From positions 1 to 5,215 of the forward strand of contig CAIUGQ010000711.1 in NCBI GenBank assembly GCA_903898725.1: a stretch of 5,215 nucleotides of DNA, in the 5' to 3' direction. Source of the stretch: an uncultured Burkholderiales bacterium. GTDB lineage: Bacteria; Pseudomonadota; Gammaproteobacteria; Burkholderiales; Burkholderiaceae_E. Positions within the stretch are counted from its first letter, which is position 1; each line of letters begins with the position of its first letter. A program made the position numbers and the translations under genes. This document shows, in pieces, positions 1 through 5,215 of the stretch. Below the pieces are notes generated by a model. The model had not been told where the DNA came from. It searched no databases and saw only the letters and a program-made list of their open reading frames with translations.

Positions 1-813
1 CAGGCCGGCAAGTCCATCGGCCAGCCGGTGCTCGCCGAGAACCGGCCCGGCGCCGGCGGCCAGATCGCCACCGACTTCGTCGCCAAGGCCGCGCCCGACG
101 GCCATACCTTCCTGATCGTCACCGTCGGCCACGCGGTGAACGCGAGCCTGTATCCGAAGCTGCCGTACGACACGCTCGGCGACCTCGCGCCGGTCGCGCG
201 CATCGCCGACCTGCCCAGCGTGCTTGTGGTGAACCCCGCCGTGCCCGCGAACAGCGTGCAGGAACTGATCGCGATGATGAAGGCCAAGCCCGACGCCATC
301 ACCTACGCCTCGTCCGGCAACGCGACCACCAGCCACGTCGCCGGCGCGATGCTGCTCGCGCAGGCCGGCGTGCAGGCCACCCACGTGCCTTACAAGGGCT
401 CGGCCCCCGCGGTCACCGACCTGATCGGCGGGCAGGTGCAGTGGATGATCGACCCGATCCTCTCGTCGCAGCAGCACGTCAGGAGCGGCAAGCTGCGCGC
501 GCTCGCGATCAGCACGCCCAAGCGCTCCGCGCTCGCGCCGGGGCTGCCGACCATCGCCGAGTCCGGCCTGCCCGGCTACGAGTTCTCCGCGTGGTTCGTG
601 CTGCTCGCGCCCGCGAAGACGCCGGCCGCGGTCGTGCAGAAGATGCACACCGAGGTCGAGCGGATCCTCGCGCTGCCCGAGGTGCGCGAGCGCTTCGCGC
701 AGCTCGGCGCCGAGCCCGGCTCGGGCAGCACGCAGCAGGTCGGCGCCTTCCTGGCGGGCGAGGTCAAGCGCTACGAGAAGGTGGTGCGCGACGCGAACAT
801 GAAGGCCGACTGA
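1..813 (+). CDS. Bug-family TTT solute-binding protein (5' partial)
   Basis: Periplasmic extracytoplasmic solute receptor of the Bug/TctC family, which captures small, often carboxylated or amide-bearing molecules for a tripartite tricarboxylate transporter or for sensing. The frame is open from base 1 and ends in TGA, giving 270 visible codons. The family is usually about 320-330 residues, so roughly the first 50-60 are missing, including the signal peptide and first ligand loop. Visible family hallmarks are ENRPGAGGQIATDFVAKAAPDGHT near the left edge (family glycine loop and PDG motif), PYDTLGDLAPVARI, TYASSGNATTSH, and HVPYKGSAPAVTDLIGGQV, followed by the usual C-terminal LPTIAESGLPGYEFSAWF segment. 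The next gene starts within a few bases, so the two are probably co-transcribed. No TctA/TctB genes are visible, as with most Bug proteins. The family assignment is secure; the ligand is unknown. Confidence 0.95.
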   Translation, partial: QAGKSIGQPVLAENRPGAGGQIATDFVAKAAPDGHTFLIVTVGHAVNASLYPKLPYDTLGDLAPVARIADLPSVLVVNPAVPANSVQELIAMMKAKPDAITYASSGNATTSHVAGAMLLAQAGVQATHVPYKGSAPAVTDLIGGQVQWMIDPILSSQQHVRSGKLRALAISTPKRSALAPGLPTIAESGLPGYEFSAWFVLLAPAKTPAAVVQKMHTEVERILALPEVRERFAQLGAEPGSGSTQQVGAFLAGEVKRYEKVVRDANMKAD

Positions 814-818
814 GGTGA
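812..818 (+). promoter_or_regulatory. Ribosome binding site overlapping the upstream stop codon
   Basis: GAGGTGA is a long match to the anti-Shine-Dalgarno partner sequence and overlaps the TGA stop of the Bug gene at 811-813. Its GAGG core lies 8 bases before GTG 824, favouring that codon as the start of the PuuE-like gene over GTG 815, which lies inside the motif. The overlap implies translational coupling. Confidence 0.5.
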
Positions 819-823
819 GCGCC

Positions 824-1723
824 GTGCCGGCGCGGCCGATGCCGCGCGACCTGCTCGGCTACGGCGCGACCCCGCCCGACCCGCGCTGGCCGGGCGGCGC
901 GCGCGTCGCCGTGTCCTTCGTGCTCAACGTCGAGGAGGGCTCGGAGGTCTCGGTCGCCGAGGGTGACGAGCGCAACGAGGCGGTCTACGAGGTCATCGAC
1001 CGACTCGAGGGCATTCCCGACCCGTGCCTCGAGTCGCACTTCGACTACGGCACCCGCGCCGGCTGGTGGCGGATCATGAAGGCCTTCGACGACGCGGGCG
1101 CACGCTGCACCGTCAGCGCCTGCGGCCGCGCGGTCGAGCGCACGCCCTCGCTCGCGGCCGACGCGGTCGCGCGTGGCCACGAGGTGTCGGCGCACGGCTG
1201 GCGCTGGGAGAGCCACGCGCGCATGGCCGAGGCCGACGAGCGCATCGCGATCGCGCGCACCGTCGCCGCGATCGAGGCCGCCACCGGCGTGCGTCCCGTC
1301 GGCTGGCACACGCGCTCGGCGTCCAGCCCCAACACACGGCGCCTGCTGATGGAGGAGGGCGGTTTCCTCTACGACAGCGACTGGTACGGCGACGACCTGC
1401 CCACCACGCTGCGCACCGGCGAGCGGCCGTACGTCGTGCTGCCCTACGCCTTCGACACCAACGACATGCAGTTCCAGCACACCCACCGCTTCGTGCGCGC
1501 GCACGACTTCAGCGGCTACGTGCTCGATGCCTTCGACTGGCTGTGGCGCGAGGGCGCCCACGCGCCGAAGATGATGTCGATCGGGCTGCACCTGCGGATG
1601 CTCGGGCGGCCGGGGCGCATGCAGTCACTGGTCGACATGCTGACCGAGATGACGCGGCGGCCAGGCGTGTGGATCGCGCGGCGCGACGAGATCGCGCGGC
1701 ATTGGGTGGCGCGGGGGGCCTGA
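824..1723 (+). CDS. Polysaccharide deacetylase-fold hydrolase, PuuE (allantoinase)-like
   Basis: About 299 residues with a NodB/CE4-type fold, closest by eye to PuuE, the metal-independent allantoinase recruited from polysaccharide deacetylases. PuuE-like signatures are MPRDLLGYG at the N terminus, RWPGGARVAVSFVLNVEEG (about 21-39), the SAHGWRWE histidine motif (about 122-129), SPNTRRLLMEEGGFLYDSD (about 168-186), a DTNDM segment and a GLHLRMLGRPGR block near 254-265. The Asp-Asp metal motif of true deacetylases is replaced by LNVEEG, as in PuuE. Differences include WHTRSAS where I recall WYTGRT in PuuE, so the substrate may not be allantoin. I chose GTG 824 because GAGG at 812-815 sits 8 bases upstream. 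GTG 815 (AAGG at 802-805) and ATG 839 are in-frame alternatives. It is cytoplasmic (no signal peptide) and probably coupled to the upstream Bug gene. Family confidence is high, substrate confidence low. Confidence 0.88.
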   Translation: MPARPMPRDLLGYGATPPDPRWPGGARVAVSFVLNVEEGSEVSVAEGDERNEAVYEVIDRLEGIPDPCLESHFDYGTRAGWWRIMKAFDDAGARCTVSACGRAVERTPSLAADAVARGHEVSAHGWRWESHARMAEADERIAIARTVAAIEAATGVRPVGWHTRSASSPNTRRLLMEEGGFLYDSDWYGDDLPTTLRTGERPYVVLPYAFDTNDMQFQHTHRFVRAHDFSGYVLDAFDWLWREGAHAPKMMSIGLHLRMLGRPGRMQSLVDMLTEMTRRPGVWIARRDEIARHWVARGA

Positions 1724-1750
1724 GGCGGGCCCGGGTCGGATCGGCCCGTC
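1724..1750. terminator. GC-rich dyad between convergent genes (possible bidirectional terminator)
   Basis: Bases 1724-1731 can pair with 1743-1750 (core cgggcc/ggcccg, plus one G-U and one outer G-C pair), leaving an 11-base loop. It fills the short gap between the stop of the PuuE-like gene (+) and the stop of the toxin gene (-), where a shared terminator would be expected. There is no T tract on either side, so it is not a classical intrinsic terminator; it may only slow polymerase or stabilise 3' ends. Confidence 0.3.
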
Positions 1751-2066
1751 AGTGGTAGTCGTCCTCGAGCTGATGGCGGATGGCCACCACCACGACCTCG
1801 GTCGCGGACTCGATCTCGACGAGGGCGACATAGCCCGACCGCCCGAAGGGAATGATCAGCTCTCTCAGGAACGGGCTGTGTGCGGCCTTGCGGCAGGTGA
1901 ACGGCGAGGTCCGCAGGGTCGTGAAGCCCGCGCGAATGGCGTCGAGCGCCCGCTCGGCGAGCGCGAGATCGCCACCGTCGCGCTCCAGCTCCCGCTCGAG
2001 GACGAAGCCGAACAGACGCTCGAGGTCGGCCTCGGCCTCGCGGGTCAGGCGAACCCTGAAGCTCAC
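1749..2066 (-). CDS. ParE/RelE-family toxin of a type II toxin-antitoxin pair
   Basis: 105 residues, normal length for the ParE/RelE superfamily. The protein shows the expected order: N-terminal RVRLTREAEADLERLFGFV with its two-helix hairpin, an AERALDAIRAGFTTLRTSP helix (about 38-56), a central RELIIPFGRSGYVALVEIE beta-sheet segment (about 69-87) and a C-terminal VVVVAIRHQLEDDYH strand and tail. The family includes ParE gyrase poisons and RelE ribosome-dependent mRNA interferases. The RHQLEDDYH end looks more ParE-like, but activity cannot be settled by eye. It starts with GTG and overlaps the antitoxin stop by 4 bases (GTGA), so its translation is probably coupled to antitoxin synthesis. 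No frameshift or internal stop is present, so it appears intact. Confidence 0.87.
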   Translation of the reverse strand: MSFRVRLTREAEADLERLFGFVLERELERDGGDLALAERALDAIRAGFTTLRTSPFTCRKAAHSPFLRELIIPFGRSGYVALVEIESATEVVVVAIRHQLEDDYH

Positions 2067-2344
2067 CCGCGCTGCTTGGCGGCGCGGGCCCGCGCGGCGT
2101 CGAGGCGCGTCTGCAGTGCGGCGACCACGTCGTCGGCCGCGACGTAGTCGCCGGTGCGCCGTGCCTCGTCGCGCGAGCGCAGGCCGCGGGCGATGAACTC
2201 GGCCTGGACGCGCCTGCGCTCGACGCCGGCGCGCACCGATGCCTCGACGAACTCCGACAGGCTCTCGCCCTCGGCCAGCACCGACTCGACTTCGGCCCGG
2301 AACTCCGGCTCGACGCGTACGGACGGGATGGTGGCGGTCTTCAT
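2063..2344 (-). CDS. Antitoxin of the ParE/RelE pair, ribbon-helix-helix-like (YlcI/YnfO-type)
   Basis: 93 residues from ATG 2344. The N-terminal ATIPSVRVEPEFRAEVESVL followed by SLSEFVEASVRAGVERRR (about 30-47) has the strand-helix-helix spacing of ribbon-helix-helix DNA-binding antitoxins. The FIARGLRSRDEARRTGDYV stretch (about 50-68) and the charged, alanine-rich C-terminal helix would wrap and neutralise the toxin. It resembles proteins annotated YlcI/YnfO family that sit next to ParE-type toxins in proteobacteria. An in-frame TTG at 2362 would add six residues, but the family-like MKTATIPSVRVEP start and the placement of the palindromes favour ATG 2344. No convincing Shine-Dalgarno sequence is visible, so the transcript may be leaderless or nearly so. 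The order is antitoxin first, then toxin, as in classical modules. Such antitoxins usually repress their own operon. Confidence 0.84.
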   Translation of the reverse strand: MKTATIPSVRVEPEFRAEVESVLAEGESLSEFVEASVRAGVERRRVQAEFIARGLRSRDEARRTGDYVAADDVVAALQTRLDAARARAAKQRG

Positions 2345-2357
2345 CGGATCAGCGTAG

Positions 2358-2375
2358 CGCAATTGCGATGCATCG
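2358..2375. promoter_or_regulatory. Two overlapping 10-bp palindromes, candidate antitoxin operator
   Basis: cgcaattgcg (2358-2367) and cgatgcatcg (2366-2375) are each perfect 10-base palindromes sharing the two bases at 2366-2367. They lie 13 bases upstream of the antitoxin ATG, in the 58-base gap between the LysR-type gene and the toxin-antitoxin operon. Paired dyads in a promoter are what dimeric ribbon-helix-helix antitoxins commonly bind. Binding itself is inferred. Confidence 0.45.
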
Positions 2376-2402
2376 TCCAGCGGGCGGACTCGGTCATGCC
2401 CG

Positions 2403-3302
2403 TCAGTCCCGCAGCCGCTGCGTCACGAAGCTCCTGAACAGCCGCATCACCGGCGCCTCGGTCCGCCCGGCGAGGGTGACGTAGGCGAAGCGCGCCGTCG
2501 CCTGCATCGCGGGCCGCAGCCGCAGCTCGACCAGCGTGCCCGCCGCGATCTGCTCGCGCGCGGCCGTCACGATGCCGAGGAACACCGCCTGCGTGCGGCT
2601 CACCGTCTCGACCAGGCTCGTCACGTCCTCGCAGCGCAGCGTCGCCATCTCGTTCGGGTCGGCACGCGACCCGTACTGCTCGACCAGCAGCCGCGCGACC
2701 TCGTCGGACAGCGGTGTCGTCGCCACCGGATGCTCGAGCACGTCCTCGAGCGACACCGTGCGCCGCGCCGCCAGCGGATGGTCGGCCCGGCAGACGAAGC
2801 CGGTGCGCATCTCGCCGAGCGGCTCGATCCGCAGGTCGGGCGCGGGCGCGATGCGCCGGCCGTCGACCACCAGCGCCTCGAGCTCGCGTGAGCGCAGCTG
2901 CACGCGCAGCAGCTCGGTCGAGCCCCGCGAGATCTCGACGCGCACGCCGCGGTGGTAGGCCGCGACATGGCAGAGCAGCGGCGTCATCAGCATCGCGCCG
3001 GGCCCCGAGCCCAGGCCCACGCGGATCGTGCCGCCGTCGCCCTGGCGGAACAGCATCGCATTGCGCCGCAGCTCGTCGGCGCCGCGCACCACCGAGCGCG
3101 CGCGCGCCACCACGTCCTGGCCGAGCGCGGTCAGCTCGTTGCGCTTGCCGATCCGGTCGACCAGCCGCCCGCCGAGGTCCTCCTCGAGCGCCTGGATGCT
3201 GCGGCTGAGCGCGGACTGCGTGATGTGGGCGCGTTCGGCCGCCCGACTGAACGAGCCGGTTTCGGCGACCGCCAGCAGGTGTTCCAGGTGTCGGATGTTC
3301 AT
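2403..3302 (-). CDS. LysR-family transcriptional regulator
   Basis: 299 residues, the normal LysR-type length. The N-terminal winged helix-turn-helix is clear: MNIRHLEHLLAVAETGSFSR, then AAERAHITQSALSRSIQALE (recognition helix about 28-40), then the wing and LTALGQ (about 57-62). A linker helix leads to a periplasmic-binding-protein-like effector domain from about residue 90 (IRVGLGSGPGAM) to the C terminus. The LVDRIGKRNELTALG wing is typical of a large betaproteobacterial subgroup of regulators of small catabolic operons. ATG 3302 gives a standard N terminus, although no good ribosome binding site precedes it. The gene is divergent from the Bug/DadA genes, so by the usual LysR arrangement it probably regulates them and itself from 3303-3454 in response to a small-molecule inducer, perhaps the Bug ligand or a catabolite. 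Confidence 0.95.
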   Translation of the reverse strand: MNIRHLEHLLAVAETGSFSRAAERAHITQSALSRSIQALEEDLGGRLVDRIGKRNELTALGQDVVARARSVVRGADELRRNAMLFRQGDGGTIRVGLGSGPGAMLMTPLLCHVAAYHRGVRVEISRGSTELLRVQLRSRELEALVVDGRRIAPAPDLRIEPLGEMRTGFVCRADHPLAARRTVSLEDVLEHPVATTPLSDEVARLLVEQYGSRADPNEMATLRCEDVTSLVETVSRTQAVFLGIVTAAREQIAAGTLVELRLRPAMQATARFAYVTLAGRTEAPVMRLFRSFVTQRLRD

Positions 3303-3454
3303 CGCCGGGGTAGTCGTCGGATGAATGGTGATGAGTCGGATTATGCATTGGACACATGGTGGGCGGACTCCCAGAATCGACCGCAGACCCCCGCTCCGAT
3401 CGCGATCCGCCCCCGAGTCCGAACCCCCGCCACCCTTCCGACCCCAGGCCCGCC
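3303..3454. promoter_or_regulatory. Divergent promoter region, candidate LysR operator
   Basis: This 152-base gap separates the divergent LysR and Bug starts and contains an AT-richer island (about 3320-3360) unlike the rest of the window. ATG-N9-CAT at 3343-3357 fits the T-N11-A LysR box (T 3344, A 3356) with short dyad arms. A possible + strand promoter is TTGGAC (3348-3353) and CAGAAT (3372-3377) with 18 bases between. A possible - strand -10 is CATAAT (complement of 3340-3345), with no good -35. If correct, the regulator would bind over both promoters. All of these are weak motif matches made by eye. Confidence 0.4.
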
Positions 3455-4462
3455 ATGACGCCGTCCCGCCGCTCGCTGCTCCTCCAGATGCCCGCCGCCG
3501 CAGCCGGGCTCGCGCTCGGCGGCCGCGCTTTCGCGCAGCAGCAGCCCGCCTATCCGTCCCGCCCGGTGTCGCTGGTGGTCCCGTACCCCGCCGGCGGCCT
3601 GTCGGACATCATCGCGCGCAGCGTCAACGCCTCGCTCGGCCGCCAGCTCGGTCAGCCGGTGATCGTCGAGAACGTCGGCGGCGGCAGCGGCTCGATCGGC
3701 GCGAACAAGGTGCTGACCGCGCCGGCCGACGGCCACCTGGTGTTCCAGGGCTCGCCCAATGAACTGATCCTCGGGCCGCTCGCGATCTCCGCGATCAAGT
3801 TCAGGAGCGAGGACTTCCGCCTCGTGCAGATGATCGCGACCGCGCAGATCGCCTTCCTCGTGCGCCCGGGCGTGCCCGCCGCCTCGGTCGACGAGTTCAT
3901 CGAGTACGCCCGCAGGCAGGCCGCCGCCGGCAAGCCGGTGACCTATGCGAGCGTCGGCATCGGCTCGTTCTACCACCTGCTCGGCGAGCACCTGTCGAAG
4001 ACGACCGGCATCCCGATGGTCCACGTGCCGTACAAGGGCGGCCAGCCCGCCGAGCAGGACCTGCTCGCCGGCCAGGTCGACCTGTTCCTCGCGCCCTACG
4101 GCCGGCGCTACGACGAGTTCGCCAAGCTCGGCAAGCTCAAGGTGCTGGCGATGCTCAATCCCACGCGCCTCGACGGCGTGAAGGGCTACCCCGCGATCGC
4201 CGAGTCGAAGCTGCTGCGCGACTTCGCGTTCAACATCTGGACCGGCTACTTCGTCCGCAAGGACACGCCCGAGCCCGTCGTGCAGCGCCTGCACCAGGCG
4301 ATCACCGACACGCTGGCCGACCCGACCGTGCGCGGCTCGCTCGATGCGAACAGCCTGCTGATGGCGCAGCCGCTGCCGCTCGATGCGGTCGGACGGGCCT
4401 ACGCCGACGGCACCGCGCAGTTCCGCGCGATCGCCCGCGCGATCGACCTGCAGCCGCAGTAG
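3455..4462 (+). CDS. Bug-family TTT solute-binding protein, complete, with RR signal peptide
   Basis: 335 residues, full family length, exported to the periplasm. The N terminus has SRRSLLLQ at 4-11, a Tat-like twin arginine, then an Ala/Gly/Leu-rich core and a probable cleavage after AFA at residue 27. The RR motif may also be handled by Sec. Mature features are RPVSLVVPYPAGGLSDIIAR (first ligand loop, about 36-55), QPVIVENVGGGSGSIGANKV (about 67-86), ADGH, VTYASVGIGSFYHLLGEHL, HVPYKGGQPAEQDLLAGQVD (about 190-209) and the C-terminal PAIAESKLLRDF and TPEPVVQRLHQAI segments. The usual ENRPGAGG loop is altered to ENVGGGSG. ATG 3455 is chosen because it begins the signal peptide and has AGG at 3446-3448 six bases upstream; the frame is open farther upstream but that stretch is not protein-like. 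A DadA-type gene follows, suggesting an amino-acid-like ligand, unproven. It is not a recent duplicate of the first Bug gene. Confidence 0.95.
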   Translation: MTPSRRSLLLQMPAAAAGLALGGRAFAQQQPAYPSRPVSLVVPYPAGGLSDIIARSVNASLGRQLGQPVIVENVGGGSGSIGANKVLTAPADGHLVFQGSPNELILGPLAISAIKFRSEDFRLVQMIATAQIAFLVRPGVPAASVDEFIEYARRQAAAGKPVTYASVGIGSFYHLLGEHLSKTTGIPMVHVPYKGGQPAEQDLLAGQVDLFLAPYGRRYDEFAKLGKLKVLAMLNPTRLDGVKGYPAIAESKLLRDFAFNIWTGYFVRKDTPEPVVQRLHQAITDTLADPTVRGSLDANSLLMAQPLPLDAVGRAYADGTAQFRAIARAIDLQPQ

Positions 4463-4529
4463 GCGCCCCGCATCCGTCGTGCGCCGGGCCGGTCCCAGCG
4501 CGCCGATCCCCCTCTCTCGGAGTCCCGCC
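4463..4529 (+). promoter_or_regulatory. Intergenic spacer with ribosome binding site for the DadA-type gene
   Basis: The 67-base gap between the Bug stop and the dehydrogenase start ends with GGAG at 4519-4522, seven bases before ATG 4530, a good Shine-Dalgarno match. I see no convincing promoter or T-tailed hairpin in it, so read-through from the Bug gene is likely. Confidence 0.55.
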
Positions 4530-5215
4530 ATGAACGTCGTCGTCCTCGGAGCCGGCCTGCTCGGCATCGCCAGCGCCCACTACCTGCGTCAGCAGGGCCA
4601 CTCGGTCGTTGTCGTCGACCGGCAGGCCACGCCGGGCGCCGAGACGAGCTTCGCCAACGGCGGGCAGATCTCGGTCAGCCATGCCGAGCCCTGGGCCAAC
4701 CCGTCGGCGCCGCTCAAGGTGCTGCAGTGGCTGGGCAAGGAAGACGCGCCGCTGCTGTTCAGGCTGCGCACCGACCTGCGCCAGTGGGCCTGGGGCCTGC
4801 AGTTCCTGCGCGAGTGCACGCCGGCGCGCACGCGTCACAACATCGCGCAGATCGTGCGGCTCGGCACCTACAGCCGCGACGCGCTGCAGCAGCTGCGCCG
4901 CGAGCTCGGCATCGAGTACGACCAGCGCGCGCAGGGCATCCTGCACTTCTACACGAACGCGAAGGAGTTCGAGGCGGCCGAGGCGCCCGCGCGCCAGATG
5001 CGCGAGCTCGGCTGCGACCGCCGCGTGATCTCGGCCGACGAGGCGGTCCGCATCGAGCCCGCGCTCGCGCAGGTGCGCGACCGGCTGGCCGGTGCCACCT
5101 GGACCGCCGAGGACGAATCGGGTGATGCGAACCGCTTCACGCGCGAGCTGGCGGCACGCTGCGAGGCCGCCGGCGTCGAGTTCCGCATGAGCCACACCAT
5201 CACCGCGCTGCGCGA
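4530..5215 (+). CDS. dadA: FAD-dependent D-amino acid dehydrogenase, DadA type (3' partial)
   Basis: The first 228 residues of a DAO-fold flavoenzyme; DadA proteins are about 415-435 residues, so roughly half is present and the frame runs off the window without a stop. The N terminus MNVVVLGAGLLGIASAHYLR carries the GxGxxG FAD motif (7-12), and D30 at the end of the second strand should bind the ADP ribose. The DadA-specific TSFANGGQIS (39-48), PWANPSAPLKVLQWL (54-68) and DESGDANRF (195-203) segments separate it from glycine or sarcosine oxidases. DadA oxidatively deaminates D-amino acids (classically D-alanine) to 2-oxo acids and ammonia, passing electrons to the respiratory chain at the inner membrane face. 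It lies downstream of a Bug gene and divergent LysR gene rather than the alanine racemase gene often paired with dadA, so a specialised paralogue with another substrate is plausible. Confidence 0.92.
   Translation, partial: MNVVVLGAGLLGIASAHYLRQQGHSVVVVDRQATPGAETSFANGGQISVSHAEPWANPSAPLKVLQWLGKEDAPLLFRLRTDLRQWAWGLQFLRECTPARTRHNIAQIVRLGTYSRDALQQLRRELGIEYDQRAQGILHFYTNAKEFEAAEAPARQMRELGCDRRVISADEAVRIEPALAQVRDRLAGATWTAEDESGDANRFTRELAARCEAAGVEFRMSHTITALR

Noticed and set aside
764..1591. 275-codon open frame on the - strand opposite the PuuE-like gene
   Set aside because: The translation resembles no family and is rich in Val/Ala/Arg/His, while the + strand frame carries clear PuuE-type motifs throughout.
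2381..2402. Hairpin cgggc/gcccg just after the LysR stop as an intrinsic terminator
   Set aside because: The stem is only five pairs with a 12-base loop and no T tract follows on the - strand, so it is too weak to call.
3356..3454. N-terminal extension of the second Bug gene to an upstream ATG at 3356
   Set aside because: The added 33 residues are Pro/Arg/Asp/Ser-rich and would bury the signal peptide. The ATG at 3455 begins a normal RR signal peptide with an AGG ribosome binding site.
2341..3456. 371-codon - strand open frame overlapping the LysR gene
   Set aside because: It is out of frame with the regulator and gives an Arg/Ala/Gly-rich product. The 299-residue LysR frame has a full helix-turn-helix and effector domain.
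381..4040. Shared sequence ccacgtgcc-N-tacaagggc at 381-399 and 4021-4039 as a possible DNA repeat
   Set aside because: Both copies encode the conserved HVPYKG motif of Bug proteins, so the similarity is explained by protein family conservation, not by a repeat element or recent duplication.
3341..4567. Long open frame of 408 codons on the - strand
   Set aside because: It lies antisense to the complete Bug gene, has an Arg/Gly/Ala/Val/Asp/His-rich low-complexity translation and no recognisable domain. Such long shadows are expected in very GC-rich DNA.
4302..5195. 297-codon - strand open frame opposite the DadA-type gene
   Set aside because: The + strand frame encodes unmistakable FAD-binding and DadA motifs; the antisense product is compositionally biased and has no domain.

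Overview
This is a strongly GC-rich bacterial chromosome segment. Codon third positions are almost all G or C. It contains two Bug-type (tripartite tricarboxylate transporter, TTT) periplasmic binding proteins, and neither has TctA/TctB membrane partners in view. Large sets of such orphan Bug proteins are typical of Burkholderiales (Bordetella, Variovorax, Cupriavidus and relatives), so a high-GC betaproteobacterium is the best guess. No rRNA, tRNA, CRISPR array, insertion sequence or phage gene was seen.

Left block (+ strand, 1-1723): the 3' part of a Bug solute-binding protein is followed almost without a gap by a polysaccharide-deacetylase-fold protein of the PuuE (metal-independent allantoinase) type. 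The PuuE-like ribosome binding site overlaps the Bug stop codon, so the two are probably translated as one operon: a binding protein for an unknown small molecule plus a hydrolase that may act on it or on a derivative.

Middle block (- strand, 1749-2344): a compact type II toxin-antitoxin pair, a ribbon-helix-helix-like antitoxin followed by a ParE/RelE-family toxin, with a 4-base overlap. It converges on the PuuE-like gene, and a GC-rich dyad lies in the 25-base gap. Two perfect 10-bp palindromes sharing two bases lie just upstream of the antitoxin start and are good candidates for the autoregulatory operator.

Right block (2403-5215): a LysR-family regulator on the - strand is divergent from a second, complete Bug protein with an RR-type signal peptide. 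That gene is followed on the same strand by the start of a DadA-type FAD-dependent D-amino-acid dehydrogenase, which runs off the window. The regulator probably acts from the comparatively AT-rich 152-base divergent region. A reasonable working model is a LysR-controlled uptake/sensing and oxidation module for an amino acid or amino-acid-like compound, but the substrate cannot be read from the sequence.

Overall this looks like an ordinary catabolic/accessory region of a soil or environmental betaproteobacterium. I see no clear undescribed system. The points most worth a second look are the PuuE-like enzyme paired with a Bug protein, the Bug-DadA pairing, and the overlapping palindromes of the toxin-antitoxin locus.
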